Assembly (NCBI GenBank): GCA_030267565.1
Contig: BRXU01000029.1
Location: 479,001-543,000, forward strand
DNA from: Pleodorina starrii
Taxonomy: Eukaryota; Chlorophyta; Chlorophyceae; Chlamydomonadales; Volvocaceae
Direction of reading: 5' to 3'
Length of the DNA stretch: 64,000 bases
In this document: one piece after another, positions 28,101-39,501 of the stretch
Numbering within the stretch: the first letter of the stretch is position 1
How the letters are laid out: each line of letters begins with the position of its first letter
Notes under the pieces: generated by a model
What the model was told of the DNA's origin: nothing
What the model saw: the letters and a program-made list of their open reading frames with translations, nothing else
Databases searched by the model: none
Position numbers and translations under genes: made by a program

Positions 28101-29403
28101 ATACGGTACTCTTAATCTGCACGTTCTTGGAGTCCTTTCAAAGCCCCTTGGGCGTGTGCCTCTCCGCTTGCCACTCCCCCCGGCACTGAGCGCTGTCACT
28201 CTCCGCTGGCGCTCCTCCACACGGACGGGTCCGAGTCCGTCCGAGGCTTCTGTTCCCCCTCGCTTGCCCGGTGTGCAGGGCGTCTTCATCACGCTCAAGC
28301 CGCCGGCGCAGAAGGGCGAGCGCATCGAGCTGGTCAAGATCCGCTTCCACCGCCGCTTCTTCGAAAAACAGGCGGACGGGCAGGCCTGGTGGAACGCCAA
28401 CAAGGCCGCATTGAGCGAGATGTACAAGGCAAGTTGGCGCTGGGCAGCTCAAAAGGTTCACAGGGGCACAGGGAGGGTGCTTTGGGGATGCGGTGACGCG
28501 TGCTTTGGGAGCGCGGTGGCACAGCGCCTTCAAGATACCGTAGCCAACAAGGGATTACATAACCGAGTACCGATATCAGCACTTATCAGCCGCTCCGCGG
28601 AAGCAGAGCGGTGGGGCCGCGCCCGCACGCTTTAGGTAGGCTTGGTTCGGTCATCCACAGCTGACCAAGCCTCGAGAAGGAAGCATATCACCCCATGATC
28701 TCATGATGGTATGTCCGGGTCTGCCGAACCTCCACAGGTACTTGCGACGGCCACAGGCTCGGCCCAGCCGGCGGCAGGGCTGCCGCCGCTGGCACCCGGG
28801 GGCCCGCAGCCAGGTGGCTCGCACGCGGCCCTGCCGGCCGGTGCTTCAGGCGCCATGCACACGCGCGGCCTCAGCAGCGACACGCAGGCCACCAGCGCCG
28901 GCAGCACCGTGGCGTCGGGCGGTAGCATGTACTTTTCCGTGCCGATAAACAGCAGCCCGGTGCACGGACTCACGGGGGCCGGTAGCGGCGGATCTGCGGT
29001 GAGCAGCAGCACCGCCGCGGCGGCGGCCGCCGCCGCCGGAGGCGGCGGCGGCGGCAGCGCCGCCAGGGACCTCAACATGAGCTGGACCGACATGAATTAC
29101 GACGATGCGGCGATGCCGATGCCGCCGTTGGCCATGGCAGGCTCTGGCGGAACACCGCCCCGGCATCACCGGTCTCGGAGCGGCAGTCGGACGGCGAGTG
29201 GCGGTTCCGGCAACGGCAACGGCCCCGGCCCGAAGTCCAGCCCGCAGCTGCAGCAGTGCCCCGAGTCGCCGGTGCTTGCGCTTCAGCAGGCCGGCAGCGG
29301 GGGATATGCCGGCGTCGCGGGCGTCGCCACGCCCGCGCCGCAGGCGTACCACCACACGCACAAGCGGTCCAGGTCCGGGAGCGCGTCGTCGGGTCTGGCC
29401 TAG
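13179..29403 (+). CDS. PH-RCC1-BRX protein, PRAF-like but without visible FYVE domain
   Basis: Twenty-seven exons: 13179-13292, 13386-13484, 14031-14158, 14382-14565, 15032-15143, 15621-15772, 16126-16288, 16863-17101, 17437-17567, 18044-18136, 18536-18743, 19131-19341, 19586-19743, 20135-20263, 20729-20812, 21111-21263, 21565-22161, 22594-22685, 22989-23322, 23489-23683, 24061-24301, 24584-25866, 26159-26509, 26713-26994, 27457-27942, 28279-28428, 28738-29403. They sum to 7035 nt, 2344 residues. The N-terminal PH domain (about 28-150) shows LRKGTEMVKYGRLG, KAHPFRLSND, RGQTTPVFKKYPQP and LDVVCRSKQEFEMWFWGVQ. RCC1 repeats (about 215-805) carry VSCG/VACG and LYTWG/FTWGDG motifs, split by a disordered insert (472-611). 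A coiled coil lies near 1519-1552, a 35-residue acidic stretch near 1820, and a BRX domain at about 2070-2123 (GVFITLKP, RFHRRFFEKQ, WWNANKAALSEMY). The rest is Gly/Ala/Gln/His-rich disorder. Plant PRAFs are phosphoinositide-binding, GEF-like signalling proteins. Intron 26 is GC-AG. Confidence 0.88.
15774..15877 (+). repeat. Four 26-bp tandem units at the start of intron 6
   Basis: Unit TGGGTAACGTAGCTCTGCAG + TCCTGA, four near-identical copies. The first begins inside the 5' splice site of intron 6 (exon ends 15772), so each later copy resembles the donor context (TGGGTAACGTAG). Confidence 0.85.
17621..17674 (+). repeat. Dispersed short repeat, copy 4 (intron 9 of the PH-RCC1-BRX gene)
   Basis: Most complete sense copy: GGGGTATAAAGAAAATTTCG, then CAGCGGAGAAGGAGACGGCG, then TTAGCGAACGGACC. 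It starts 54 bases after the exon 9 donor and runs in the direction of the host gene. Confidence 0.75.
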
Positions 29404-29747
29404 GGCGCTAGGCTCTAGCCGGGGCTGCGATCGGGACTGCCGCCGCTCGGTGGGAGCCGCAGGCGCGGTAGTCGCGTGAAGAACCGTTGGGAGAGCTGCA
29501 CGCACGGGAGATGTGCGGTGCGAGGGAAGGGGATGCCGGATGAGTTGACGGTGCCGTCGCGCGGGACGGGACTCTGCGCAGGGAAGGGCGAGGCGCTCGC
29601 CCTGCGGGCTGTCTGCAGCAAGGCGCCGGCGGCTCGGTCCTGGAGTCTGGCCACATGCGGGGCGCTGCGCTGCGATGCTGCTTATCGCTGAGGGTAGGGC
29701 CTCAGCGCAGAGAGTCGTCGCCGGGCGCCACCTTGGGTTGTTCTCCA

Positions 29748-29752
29748 TGTAA
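29748..29752 (+). terminator. TGTAA polyadenylation signal of the PH-RCC1-BRX gene
   Basis: TGTAA 345 bases after the stop codon at 29401-29403, defining a probable 3' UTR of about 350-370 bases. Confidence 0.5.
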
Positions 29753-31890
29753 TGGGTGCATAATATGCTGGGCACTGGGCCGCTTCGCTTGGCGGGATGC
29801 GCGCAGGTTTGTATGCCTGGATTTGGAAGCCATCGGAAGGTTTGCGGCGGCCTCTTGCTGCCGCATACGGGTCGGCGCCCCGGCTGTGTGCTCTGGGCAC
29901 CGAGCAGCCGTGTGCTCTTTGCCCTCGGGGCGCGCAGTGGTCCGGGATTTCAGCAGTGCTGCTGGAGGCCGCGGCGACGTTTGAATTGATTATAGGCGGG
30001 GGCGCCTCGCGCGCCCCTCCATGAACGCAGGGGACCGTGATGAACGCAGGGCAGTGACGGATACGGGTGTGACCGTCGGACGGTGCGGTGGTCGGGCGCT
30101 CCGATTGGGCAGACGTGGCGTCTGGCCGGCGGTGCGGCGGCTAGGGCGCCCACGGGCTGTTGGCCCGTGTGTCTGTAGGATGGCGGCTGGTGATGGGTCC
30201 CCGAAGCACATGGCTGCGCGGGAGCGCGTCAGCTGAGCTGCATGTCCCGGGGTAGCAGCTTCCTTACGTCTTGCAGGTCGCCGTTGGCTGGCAAGCGGGG
30301 CATCGGTTATGGAGTGCCGGACCCGTATGGACCCACCTTTACCCGCTGTGTGGCTTGGTCCCGTCAGAAACTCATCGTCTTTTCGGGCTCTTGGTGCGGA
30401 TGTCCTGTGCCATGGATTTACTGTGGTGCAGCAGTAGTCGGTTGGGGTTTCCAGACGCGGTGATGTTCCGACTCGTGGCTCACTGCCGGCTCTTTATTCA
30501 TGCCCTTGCTTGGTCGTTTGGCGCGTGGGTTGTGCTGGTATGAATTTCTTCACCAGGGGCAGCCCCGTACGCATCTAGTTCGCGGGAGTCATGGAGGCTG
30601 TGGGTTTGGGTACGGTGCTTCAGGTCGGGCGTGTGGGCGGTTGGGCGTATGTCTTTTCTTGGGCGCCGACCATCGTCTGGAAGTGTGCCGTGAAGGAGGC
30701 CGGTCTGCGCAGGTGTATCGCCGCCGTTCATAAGTCTTCTGTGCGTACATGGCTCCGTGCGCGTGGCTAGGCGCGTTGATGTACGGCAAATACGGCTGCA
30801 GTCAGGATGCACGTGGGGGCAGGGTCTGGGCATATGGGATTCGTGATGGACAGCTACCACACTCCCACATACACAAACATACATTTGTGTCTTGCATGCT
30901 GCTGGCCTCGTTAGGTGCATGCGCGCACCTCCACATCCACTTGCGCGTTTGGGAATGTGTAGAGGTGTACAGTTGTAGGCCCCAGACCAGACCAGGGCAA
31001 AGGCAGCGGCAGCGGACCAGAGCGTCGTTCTGTACATCTTTACAGGCTTTGCCCAGGCGCGCAGGTATGGGGCCCCAATGGGCAGAGAACGGGGAAATCA
31101 CAGGAAACATGCGCAGAGAGCTATGTGGTGTGATGACGGCAAGACAAAACCTTTTGACCTTGACGTGTTTTGAAGGTGTTTTGCCGCAACTGGTGCGCAG
31201 CATGACGCTGCGACCGGTGGTAAGGTGTGCATGGATGGTGCGCCCGTCGTCGTTGTTACGGCCTGTGTGTTACGTGTGGACAGACGTGCCCGAGCCGTCG
31301 GCGGCCTTTATACCTAGTCCAGATGTGTTTCGAAGACGACTGACGGAACAAGTCCGAAACGGGTGGTGCGTATTGCTTTAGCCATGAGGTGCACGGGAGA
31401 AGGCGGGTACAGCATTACGTCACTGTGTAGGCGCTGCACTCTGCGTTCTGTCATGGTGGTCATGCTAAGGCACAGCACGTGTATGTGTGTGCAGCCATGT
31501 TGGCTTGGTGCGCACCGGACTTATTAGCGGTATGTAGACGTTGCGGTGGATGAGGCCTCCGTTCTCGCTTGCGCCGATAGTTTGAACTGCATGACGTGTG
31601 CGCACCGAGAGGCGCGATGTGCTGTATGAAGCTAGGCTTAGGCTGGTGTGAATGCGGCATGACAGGGGCGGTGTCTGGGTTCGCGGTGTCTGGGTGTGTG
31701 CCTCGCCTCGGGAATGGTCCCCTCACATGCTTGCATCGCGAATCTTGCTTGGAGCATCTGAACGGGACGCTGTGCTTGTTTCCACATGTTGATACGCATG
31801 GCTGTCACTGCGATTTCGCATGTGAGAGTGAAGGTGGTGGGATGTGACCCGCTCGTTCGGTGTGCGTCGGCTAAGTTATCATCCACCGCG
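29753..31890. other. Convergent intergenic region without recognisable genes
   Basis: About 2.1 kb between the 3' ends of the PH-RCC1-BRX and glycosyltransferase-like genes. A 210-codon open frame (30749-31381) has no recognisable domain, strange composition and no supporting splice pattern, so it is not called. Nothing else is seen. Confidence 0.5.
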
Positions 31891-31895
31891 TTACA
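31891..31895 (-). terminator. TGTAA polyadenylation signal of the glycosyltransferase-like gene
   Basis: TTACA on the plus strand, 475 bases downstream (in gene direction) of the stop at 32371-32373. Confidence 0.4.
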
Positions 31896-32370
31896 ACACA
31901 AACGAGCCCGATTTTGAGTCGTGCGGTGTGTAGAGTGTCTCAAGGGTTTGGGGCCTTGGGTCTATTACCAGGTTCCACCCAGCAAGCAGGTGCCAGTTGC
32001 CGCCCGTTTGCAGTCTGCAGACGGAGCCGTTGCTTCCGCCACAGGCAAACGGAGTCTTCACCCTGGATTGCCGCACAACTCCATGGGGTCCCTATGTCCG
32101 CATTATCCTAGATCGCTACACTACATGCACTACATGACACATCTTCCAACACGTGCACCCTCCCAACACCCAACCTCGGACACCCGGTACCGGCGACAGG
32201 CCGCTCCGCTGAAAAACGCACATGTCACACCGCCCTTCACAATCAGTAACCACCAACCACTTCAGTATTGTGCACTCATGAGATAGGTAATGCACCGGTG
32301 CTGTTGCTACGTCACAATTCGTTAGTATATCACCCTCATATGCATGCTTCCTCCGAAATTCGCCCGCCCT

Positions 32371-34371
32371 TCAGCTGTTTCTGACGGATTCCTTGCGGGA
32401 CCACGCCGCTGCCCCCTCCGCCGTCGCCATCAGCGCCCGCCGCTCCCGCCGCCGCCGCAGCTGCATCCGCCGAGCCACGTTCTGCACCGTGGCTTTGTCG
32501 CAGTGCAGCCGGTCGCGGTGGCAGTGCAGCAGCTGGCGCGAGCCCATCCACAACGCCAGCTTACTGAAGCCCGACCAGCTAGTGATGAGACAGCGCGACC
32601 TGGATAGGATGTACAGATCCACAAACACGTCTTGGAACGGCCCCACGCTGTCGGCCCAGCCGCGCTCGATGTGTTTGGCGGTGATGTTGGGGGTGGTCAG
32701 TTTGCGGACGTCCCCGCGGGCCACCATGTGGCGGAAGGCTGCAGGAGCGGGGAGGCAGGGCAGCGAGGGGAGGGAAGGGGAGGAGCTTAGGGTTTAGGGC
32801 GCGTTGCCGGATGTGTGCGGAAAGCATGGCTGGGACGCTGGGCAGTCAGCGGTTGTGATGCATCAGGACGCTTCCGTAGGCGTCGGGACATACACACTTC
32901 CAGTAGGGGCAATATTCCCAGGCGTGGCTGGCGCATGCGCATGGCATTGCGGTACTAACCGTTGAAGTCCGTTACAAGCAGTACAGGTCGTTGGTTGAGA
33001 TCCACGCCGATCCCGCCGGCCAGTTGCTCAGCGCAGCTCATGGCGGTTCCGAGCTCCGAAACAATGAGCGGCTCCTCCTTCTTGCTGTCGACGTCCATGT
33101 GCCGCCTGTGGACCCGATGCGTGCACGGGTGGGTGACTGGGTGGTGGGTGGTGCGTGGTAGATAAAGGTGCTTTCGTGCCGCCGAGGCGGCGGCTCCGTC
33201 GCTGCTTGATCGAGTACGCCAACGGCAACAGCTTGTCTCAAAATACGGTTTTCGGACAGCATCAAATCATGCGGTGTTCCGGTCGGACTCTCATCCCAAC
33301 GAAAAGGGTTGGACAGCGCATGTGGTTCTCCCAAAAACATTTGAGCCACGATAAAGCCATCCACCAGTCCCTCCCCATGGGGAGGCGGTGGGTGGCCACC
33401 TATCGCAAGGCCTTCCCCCAAACAACCCCTTCACACGAGAGGTGGGGGGTCGCGAGCTGCGGACGGCTTTTCCGTCCTTGGACACCTGAGGAGGAAACCC
33501 TCGAATCCTTCTTCACAAACGTTAAACCCAAACGTAACCCCGCGTCAAGCGAGGTTTCTTTCTGCGTTTCGCCCGCCGCGAGATGCGGCAGGTTACGGCA
33601 GCTGTGCGCCACCCACCAATGCCATGCGACGTAGTCGACGGGCGACGGGCCGTACAACTGCCGTAGGTGCGCCTCGCCGCGCTCGACAATGGTCGAGTTG
33701 AGCTTGAACAGGAAATTGAAGTAGCAGGCGCCGATCTCGATGGCCCGTTTAGGATCGATCCGGGGAAGCCTCTGGGGAAGGCAGCAAGGCACACGGACAC
33801 CCGGCGGGCCGCGGACGTTACAGAATTACAACGAAGGGGCTGCAGTGAGCTCTATTAGGGGGATGGGTCTTGTTCCCTCATGTCGTCACGGACGTTCTCT
33901 CGCTGAGCTGCCCTGACTGAACACATGGGGTACTGTATGTATGTATGTATGTATGTATGTATGTATGTATGTATGTATGTATGTATGTATGTATGTATGT
34001 ATGTATGTATGTATGTATGTATGTATGTATGTATGTATGTATGTATGTATGTATGTATGTATGTATGTATGTATGTATGTATGTATGTATGTATGTATGT
34101 ATGTATGTATGTATGTATGTATGTATGTATGTATGTATGTATGTATGTATGTATGTATGTATGTATGTATGTATGTATGTATGTATGTATGTATGTATGT
34201 ATGTATGTATGTATGTATGTATGTATGTATGTATGTATGTATGTATGTATGTATGTATGTATGTATGTATGTATGTATGTATGTATGTATGTATGTATGT
34301 ATGTATGTATGTATGTATGTATGTATGTATGTATGTATGTATGTATGTATGTATGTATGTATGTATGTATG

Positions 34372-34405
<34 letters not shown>

Positions 34406-36591
34406 TGTATGTATGTATGTATGTATGTATGTATGTATGTATGTATGTATGTATGTATGTATGTATGTATGTATGTATGTATGTATGTATGTATGTATGT
34501 ATGTATGTATGTATGTATGTATGTATGTATGTATGTATGTATGTATGTATGTATGTATGTATGTATGTATGTATGTATGTATGTATGTATGTATGTATGT
34601 ATGTATGTATGTATGTATGTATGTATGTATGTATGTATGTATGTATGTATGTATGTATGTATGTATGTATGTATGTATGTATGTATGTATGTCTGCCCCG
34701 GCAACCCCTCCGATTGTATGTACTCAAAACCCAAATCATTACATTACACGCGTCCCTCACCGTGGCGTGTGCCTCAAACGGTCGTACTCCTTGCGTGACG
34801 TACTTCTGCAGAGTCGGTGGGACATAGCAGACGGCCGGAGGGGTGCACATTACTGGCACATGGACAGGTGCTGATGGCTGCATGAGGGCGAGTGCATGAC
34901 ACTGAGGTCGGTCTGAGGTCCCTCTGCCGAGCCCAGCGCGTTCGCTTTGGAGGGATCTAGTTCGGCTGGCCATCTTGCCGGGCCCATCTGCCATCGCGGT
35001 GTGTAGCCGGATTCGCATCCCACTGTGGCGGCGCTACTGCTTCAAGATCACCATTGCGGCGCTTGAGTACACTAGAACCCCCGTGCTTGGAACTACTAAC
35101 GTACTTCCTCGTTCCTCGAAGGCACCCATACAACCTCTTAATCCAGTTGAATCGTACCAGTATCCAACGGTATCCAACGGTATCCAACTGTTGATGCATC
35201 CGCCCGCTATCTAGCCCTTCCACGAACCCACGCACGTACCTGAGTCCCCATGAACTTTGCGATCGCCTCATCCGTCCCCGGCCCGTGCTTCGTGGTGGCG
35301 TTGAACTCTTCCAATGCTGCAGGAAAGGAGGCCGCGTACGGCACATGGATGGGGGAGGGCAGCGGTGAAGGGCAGCATGCATGGCACGGAGGCATGAGAG
35401 CCGTCGCGAATGAGTGCGTGATGCACGTGGAAAGAAAACCCCATCTGATCTGGTGCGTTCGGCCGCTAGTGGCCGCTTCTACTGGCCGCTTCTAGTTACT
35501 GCTTCTAGAGGCAGCTGCTAGTGGCAGCTTCTAGTGACTTCCCGGGAAGCCCGCCCCTGGGTGATGAGTGCGCCCAAATGAAGGGATGGTGCAGGCCGGG
35601 GATAGCAGTGGGGACAGCAGGCGGACTTACTAATCGTGTTGTTTTCTGTGAAAAAGCCGTCGGGGAAGCCAGTCATGGTCCAGTCAATCTGATTGGGCGT
35701 CAAGAAGTACGGCAGCGGCGCCGGGCGCGTCCAATCGATGATCAAGATCTTGCGGTACTCAATCGCCATTCTCAGCAGGAACAGAGTGCCCCGGATGCGG
35801 TCGCCTGCGGCGAAAACGAGGCGAAACGCGTCAAAAGGGGCGACGGCGGTCAACACGGAGTCAGCGGCAGCAGCCCTCATGCTCTGCCAGAGTTGTTCAA
35901 AGTGCAAGTGAACAACTCAACCCCGAGCCGCGGCCAGCGCCCTGCGGGATCCTTGACTTCCTTCCTTCCTTCTTGAGTGTGCAAAGCCTTTGCCGGACGC
36001 AACTGGTGCGAACACGGGCTGTGGCGTAGCGAGCAGACTGCAACAACCAACTACGACCAGGAGCCGCGGGGAGCCCGTCGTCTGGCAGCCATCCGCGAGC
36101 AACGAAGAGCGCGCAAGCGGGCTGGATCCCGACTTCCCGAGCCAGCTGGCCGTTGATGGTAACCGCATGAAAGTGGCGAAAGCTCTGCCCGGTTTCACAC
36201 CATTGGAAGGGTGGTAGCGTGGTACGCGCGTGGAAGCCCTGACCGCTGCCTGGTGCGTGCCTGGTGCCCCCACCTACCAGTGGGGTCGGTTCGCTAACGC
36301 CGTCTCCTTCTCCGCTGCGATATTTTCTTTGTACCCCCCCACCCACCTACCTGCTCCCTCGCAGTGCCGATGCCAGCATGTCTGTACGATGTACTGCGCG
36401 TACGGCGAGTGTTTATTCGCGTCGTGGAAGGCTTTGTAGTCCTGCAGCATCTGACGATGGGCAATCGGGCACTCGGGCGCGTCCTGCGCCTCCCAAGCCC
36501 AGCAGGCTGTCTGTTGGGCGAAGAGGAAAGCGACCAGGACCCAGTAGGCGGATGCGGGAGGTACACCCCTCCGAATGATCATCATCATCAT
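32371..36591 (-). CDS. Secretory-pathway glycosyltransferase-like protein (O-fucosyltransferase/NodZ-like superfamily)
   Basis: Six exons on the minus strand: 36351-36591, 35631-35804, 35240-35316, 33617-33771, 32960-33105, 32371-32738, total 1161 nt, 386 residues. The N-terminus has basic residues followed by a hydrophobic segment (about 10-30, YWVLVAFLFAQQTACWAW), a signal peptide or type II anchor. Exon 1 joins exon 2 exactly inside CEGAGDRIRGTLFLL, followed by ILIIDWTRP and LTPNQIDW; exon 4 joins exon 5 inside DYVAWHWRHMDVD; exon 5 has RPVLLVTDFN and exon 6 VDLYILSRSRCLITSWSGFS. The GDRIRG / YVAWHWR / SRCLITSWSG order is what I know from algal and plant fucosyltransferase-like proteins, but no biochemical specificity can be read from it. 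The family call is moderate; the gene model is good because all five junctions keep frame. Intron 3 contains a huge (ATGT)n array; intron 1 has a copy of the dispersed repeat. Confidence 0.75.
33934..34692 (+). repeat. (ATGT)n microsatellite, ~190 units
   Basis: About 759 bases of nearly perfect ATGT repeat with one visible substitution (GTATATATGT at 34371-34380). It lies in intron 3 of the minus-strand glycosyltransferase-like gene, so the pre-mRNA carries (ACAT)n. The very high purity suggests recent expansion. Confidence 0.97.
36284..36338 (-). repeat. Dispersed short repeat, copy 5 (intron 1 of the glycosyltransferase-like gene)
   Basis: On the minus strand, GGGTACAAAGAAAATATCGC then AGCGGAGAAGGAGACGGCGT then TAGCGAACCGACC. 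It starts about a dozen bases after the exon 1 donor (exon ends at 36351) and is in the sense direction of the gene. Confidence 0.75.
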
Positions 36592-37007
36592 CGTGATCAG
36601 GACTTAGGGTTGCACTATCTGCCTCTCTCCGCCTTTCAATCGAGAAACTAATGGTACCAAGCCCGAGCTGTCTGTGATATGTGCGTTACCGGATGGGGAA
36701 ATGGTCCTATCGGTTCGCGTGGTGTGATAGGTATCCTTCGGCAGGATACGGACACATACATTCCGTCGCTATCACAATTGAAATACACGTGCTTTTTGCA
36801 GGCGAGCGGCTCCTTGCCAGGCCGAGGAACGGCTGCGCGCAACATTCAGCGGGCGTGCCGAGTCGAGCGGGGCCCGCCCGTTAACGCTCCTAGACGGCTT
36901 CGCCGAGATTCCTTGCGCGCGCGCGCGCGTCTCTTGGCTCATGAGCATTACAAGCATAGCGCAATGTGCACGCATGTGATCACGACCAAAGATCTCAATG
37001 CGTTTGT
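36592..37007. promoter_or_regulatory. 5' flank of the glycosyltransferase-like gene
   Basis: About 415 bases upstream of the minus-strand start codon, ending at the left boundary of the tandem duplication. It includes a (CG)n run at 36915-36930. No defined promoter element was recognised. Confidence 0.35.
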
Positions 37008-38607
37008 GTGCAAAATGATTCGTTGTCGCCATCTTCGACGGACGGGAGTCCTGTGGGATGTGCTGGTCCTTCATTCCGGCAGACGCCGTTCCGGAGGCTT
37101 CTCGAACCGGACAAAAAATTGTGCAGAAATAATTAAATCCAGTAGATTCGCCGAAGCGGCTGCGTCGGGGACTGCTGAGGTCCCCGACGGAGTAGGGTAG
37201 ATAATAGAGTTCCGCCAGGCAGCAGTAACTGGCAGGAACAAGAATCGCTCTGCCTCGCAACGGCCTTGACGCCTCTGCAGAAACGTCCGTTGTCATGTTC
37301 GACCGACGGCGAATCTAGTTACATTCCACCACCCTTCGTAAGCACACGGAGCCACGGATGGACAGAGCATAACCGGGCCCCGGTCGCGGGCTCCCCTGCC
37401 GGCTCCCCCCCGACTCCATCATCTTCTGTACAACCACCACCTTCCGGCTTTGCACGGGGATGCCGATGTAGAGGATATGTAGGACCAGGTCGTAGCGTTG
37501 CTGCGATATGTGCAACGCAATCCCCAAAAGTGTCCAGGCGAGGTGCGCGACGCGCCCCCTTCACACACCGGTGATCATGCCGGTATTCATGTATGTCAGC
37601 TGTGCAAATAATCCGACAGTTGCGTAAAGCAGCATCCAACGTTGCGATCCCGCTGTGTCATGCGCTGTCAGGGCCCGGTTGCCTGAATAGGTGCGTTGCG
37701 TGCCGCGTGCTGCGTACGGCGCTAGGGGTGCGGGGCACCCCGCGGCACTTGCTGATGCGCCAGCCTTGACTGGCATAAAAGTGTCTTTGTTGTGTGTTTG
37801 ATGGATAGTGTCACTCATGTAAGAAAACTAGTAGTCCCAGCATGTCCCTGCCTGCTGTGGGAGCATGTGTTTGCCGCGAAATGCTTGCTACATATTGATC
37901 ACCGGTACATCCACAATCGTGACATCTGCTCAGTCATTCTGAGACAGTTTTGGTCAAGTAAGGCTGTCAAAATGTGAACTGTCAGGTTTAACAGCTGGTC
38001 AATACGGGTGCAAGGGCGCATGCAGCCGCGGTTTCGGCGCCGGCTTGGAATTGAACTGTATACGGAATGCTTATATTTTTTTACGTTCAATCATTCACTG
38101 CGTACACAAAAAGAATTATACGTATTATACGCGTACGAAATACGCGTATAGTACGTATAGTAGAAACGTACACGGCAACTCTTCCCACACGTACACACGC
38201 ATGTCATCCTCCCATAACGTGCTAGTCAGAAACCTGCCCCGCCCTGGAGTAAACCAAACCAGTTGCGTGCGTGTCAGCCGCCGATGCAGGCTTAAACTGT
38301 GTTGTCGTAACCTCGTGCACTATTTCCAATGACGCATGCAGTAGGGGTGTTTCTATGGCTTTTGGTTCCGGGCGTATCTACCTCGTACATAGAATGCGCG
38401 TAGAATCCGTACAGGGGCCGTTTCTATGGACCTCCTGAAACCATAGTGGAACCAATACAGTTTTGCAACTATTACTTGAAGCAATCTTATGGAGTTGTAT
38501 CATAAATTTAGGACACTCCGTTAGAGCTATCGGCACCGCGAACCCACGCCGATATAAGGATGGCTCCCACAAACGAGCAGGTCATTGCCCTGCTTATGGA
38601 CATGATC

Positions 38608-39440
38608 CACAACACAACACAACACAACACAACACAACATCCACAACATCCACAACATCCCAACATCCACAACATCCACAACATCCACAACACAACACAA
38701 CACAACACAACACAACACAACACAACACAACACAACACAACACAACACAACACAACACAACACAACACAACACAACACAACACAACACAACACAACACAA
38801 CACAACACAACACAACACAACACAACACAACACAACACAACACAACACAACACAACACAACACAACACAACACAACACAACACAACACAACACAACACAA
38901 CACAACACAACACAACACAACACAACACAACACAACACAACACAACACAACACAACACAACACAACACAACACAACACAACACAACACAACACAACACAA
39001 CACAACACAACACAACACAACACAACACAACACAACACAACACAACACAACACAACACAACACAACACAACACAACACAACACAACACAACACAACACAA
39101 CACAACACAACACAACACAACACAACACAACACAACACAACACAACACAACACAACACAACACAACACAACACAACACAACACAACACAACACAACACAA
39201 CACAACACAACACAACACAACACAACACAACACAACACAACACAACACAACACAACACAACACAACACAACACAACACAACACAACACAACACAACACAA
39301 CACAACACAACACAACACAACACAACACAACACAACACAACACAACACAACACAACACAACACAACACAACACAACACAACACAACACAACACAACACAA
39401 CACAACACAACACAACACAACAACACAACAACACAATAAA
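38608..39440 (+). repeat. (CACAA)n pentanucleotide array, ~150-165 units
   Basis: Essentially pure CACAA repeat from about 38690 to 39420, preceded by short CATCCACAA variants. It ends about 60 bases before the ATG of the ORF1p-like gene, inside the TIR element. It is open in several frames (NTTQH repeats on one strand, CCVVL on the other), but this is a property of the repeat. Confidence 0.97.
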
Positions 39441-39501
39441 CATAATAACACAACACTTCGGCTTTTGAGGTATCAAGATTGTTGGGGCTGAGCAGAAGAG
39501 G

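Noticed and set aside
30749..31381. 210-codon open frame on the plus strand
   Set aside because: No recognisable domain, odd composition, and position in a convergent 3' region; open frames this long occur by chance in GC-rich DNA.
33855..35018. Long open frames of MYVC, IHTY and similar repeats
   Set aside because: Translation of the (ATGT)n microsatellite; open in several frames on both strands and intronic to the minus-strand gene.
36772..37296. Minus-strand open frame MTTDVSAEASRPLRG... with a similar frame at 50245-50583
   Set aside because: The similarity follows from the segmental duplication; the two frames diverge through indels and frameshifts, so coding constraint is not supported.
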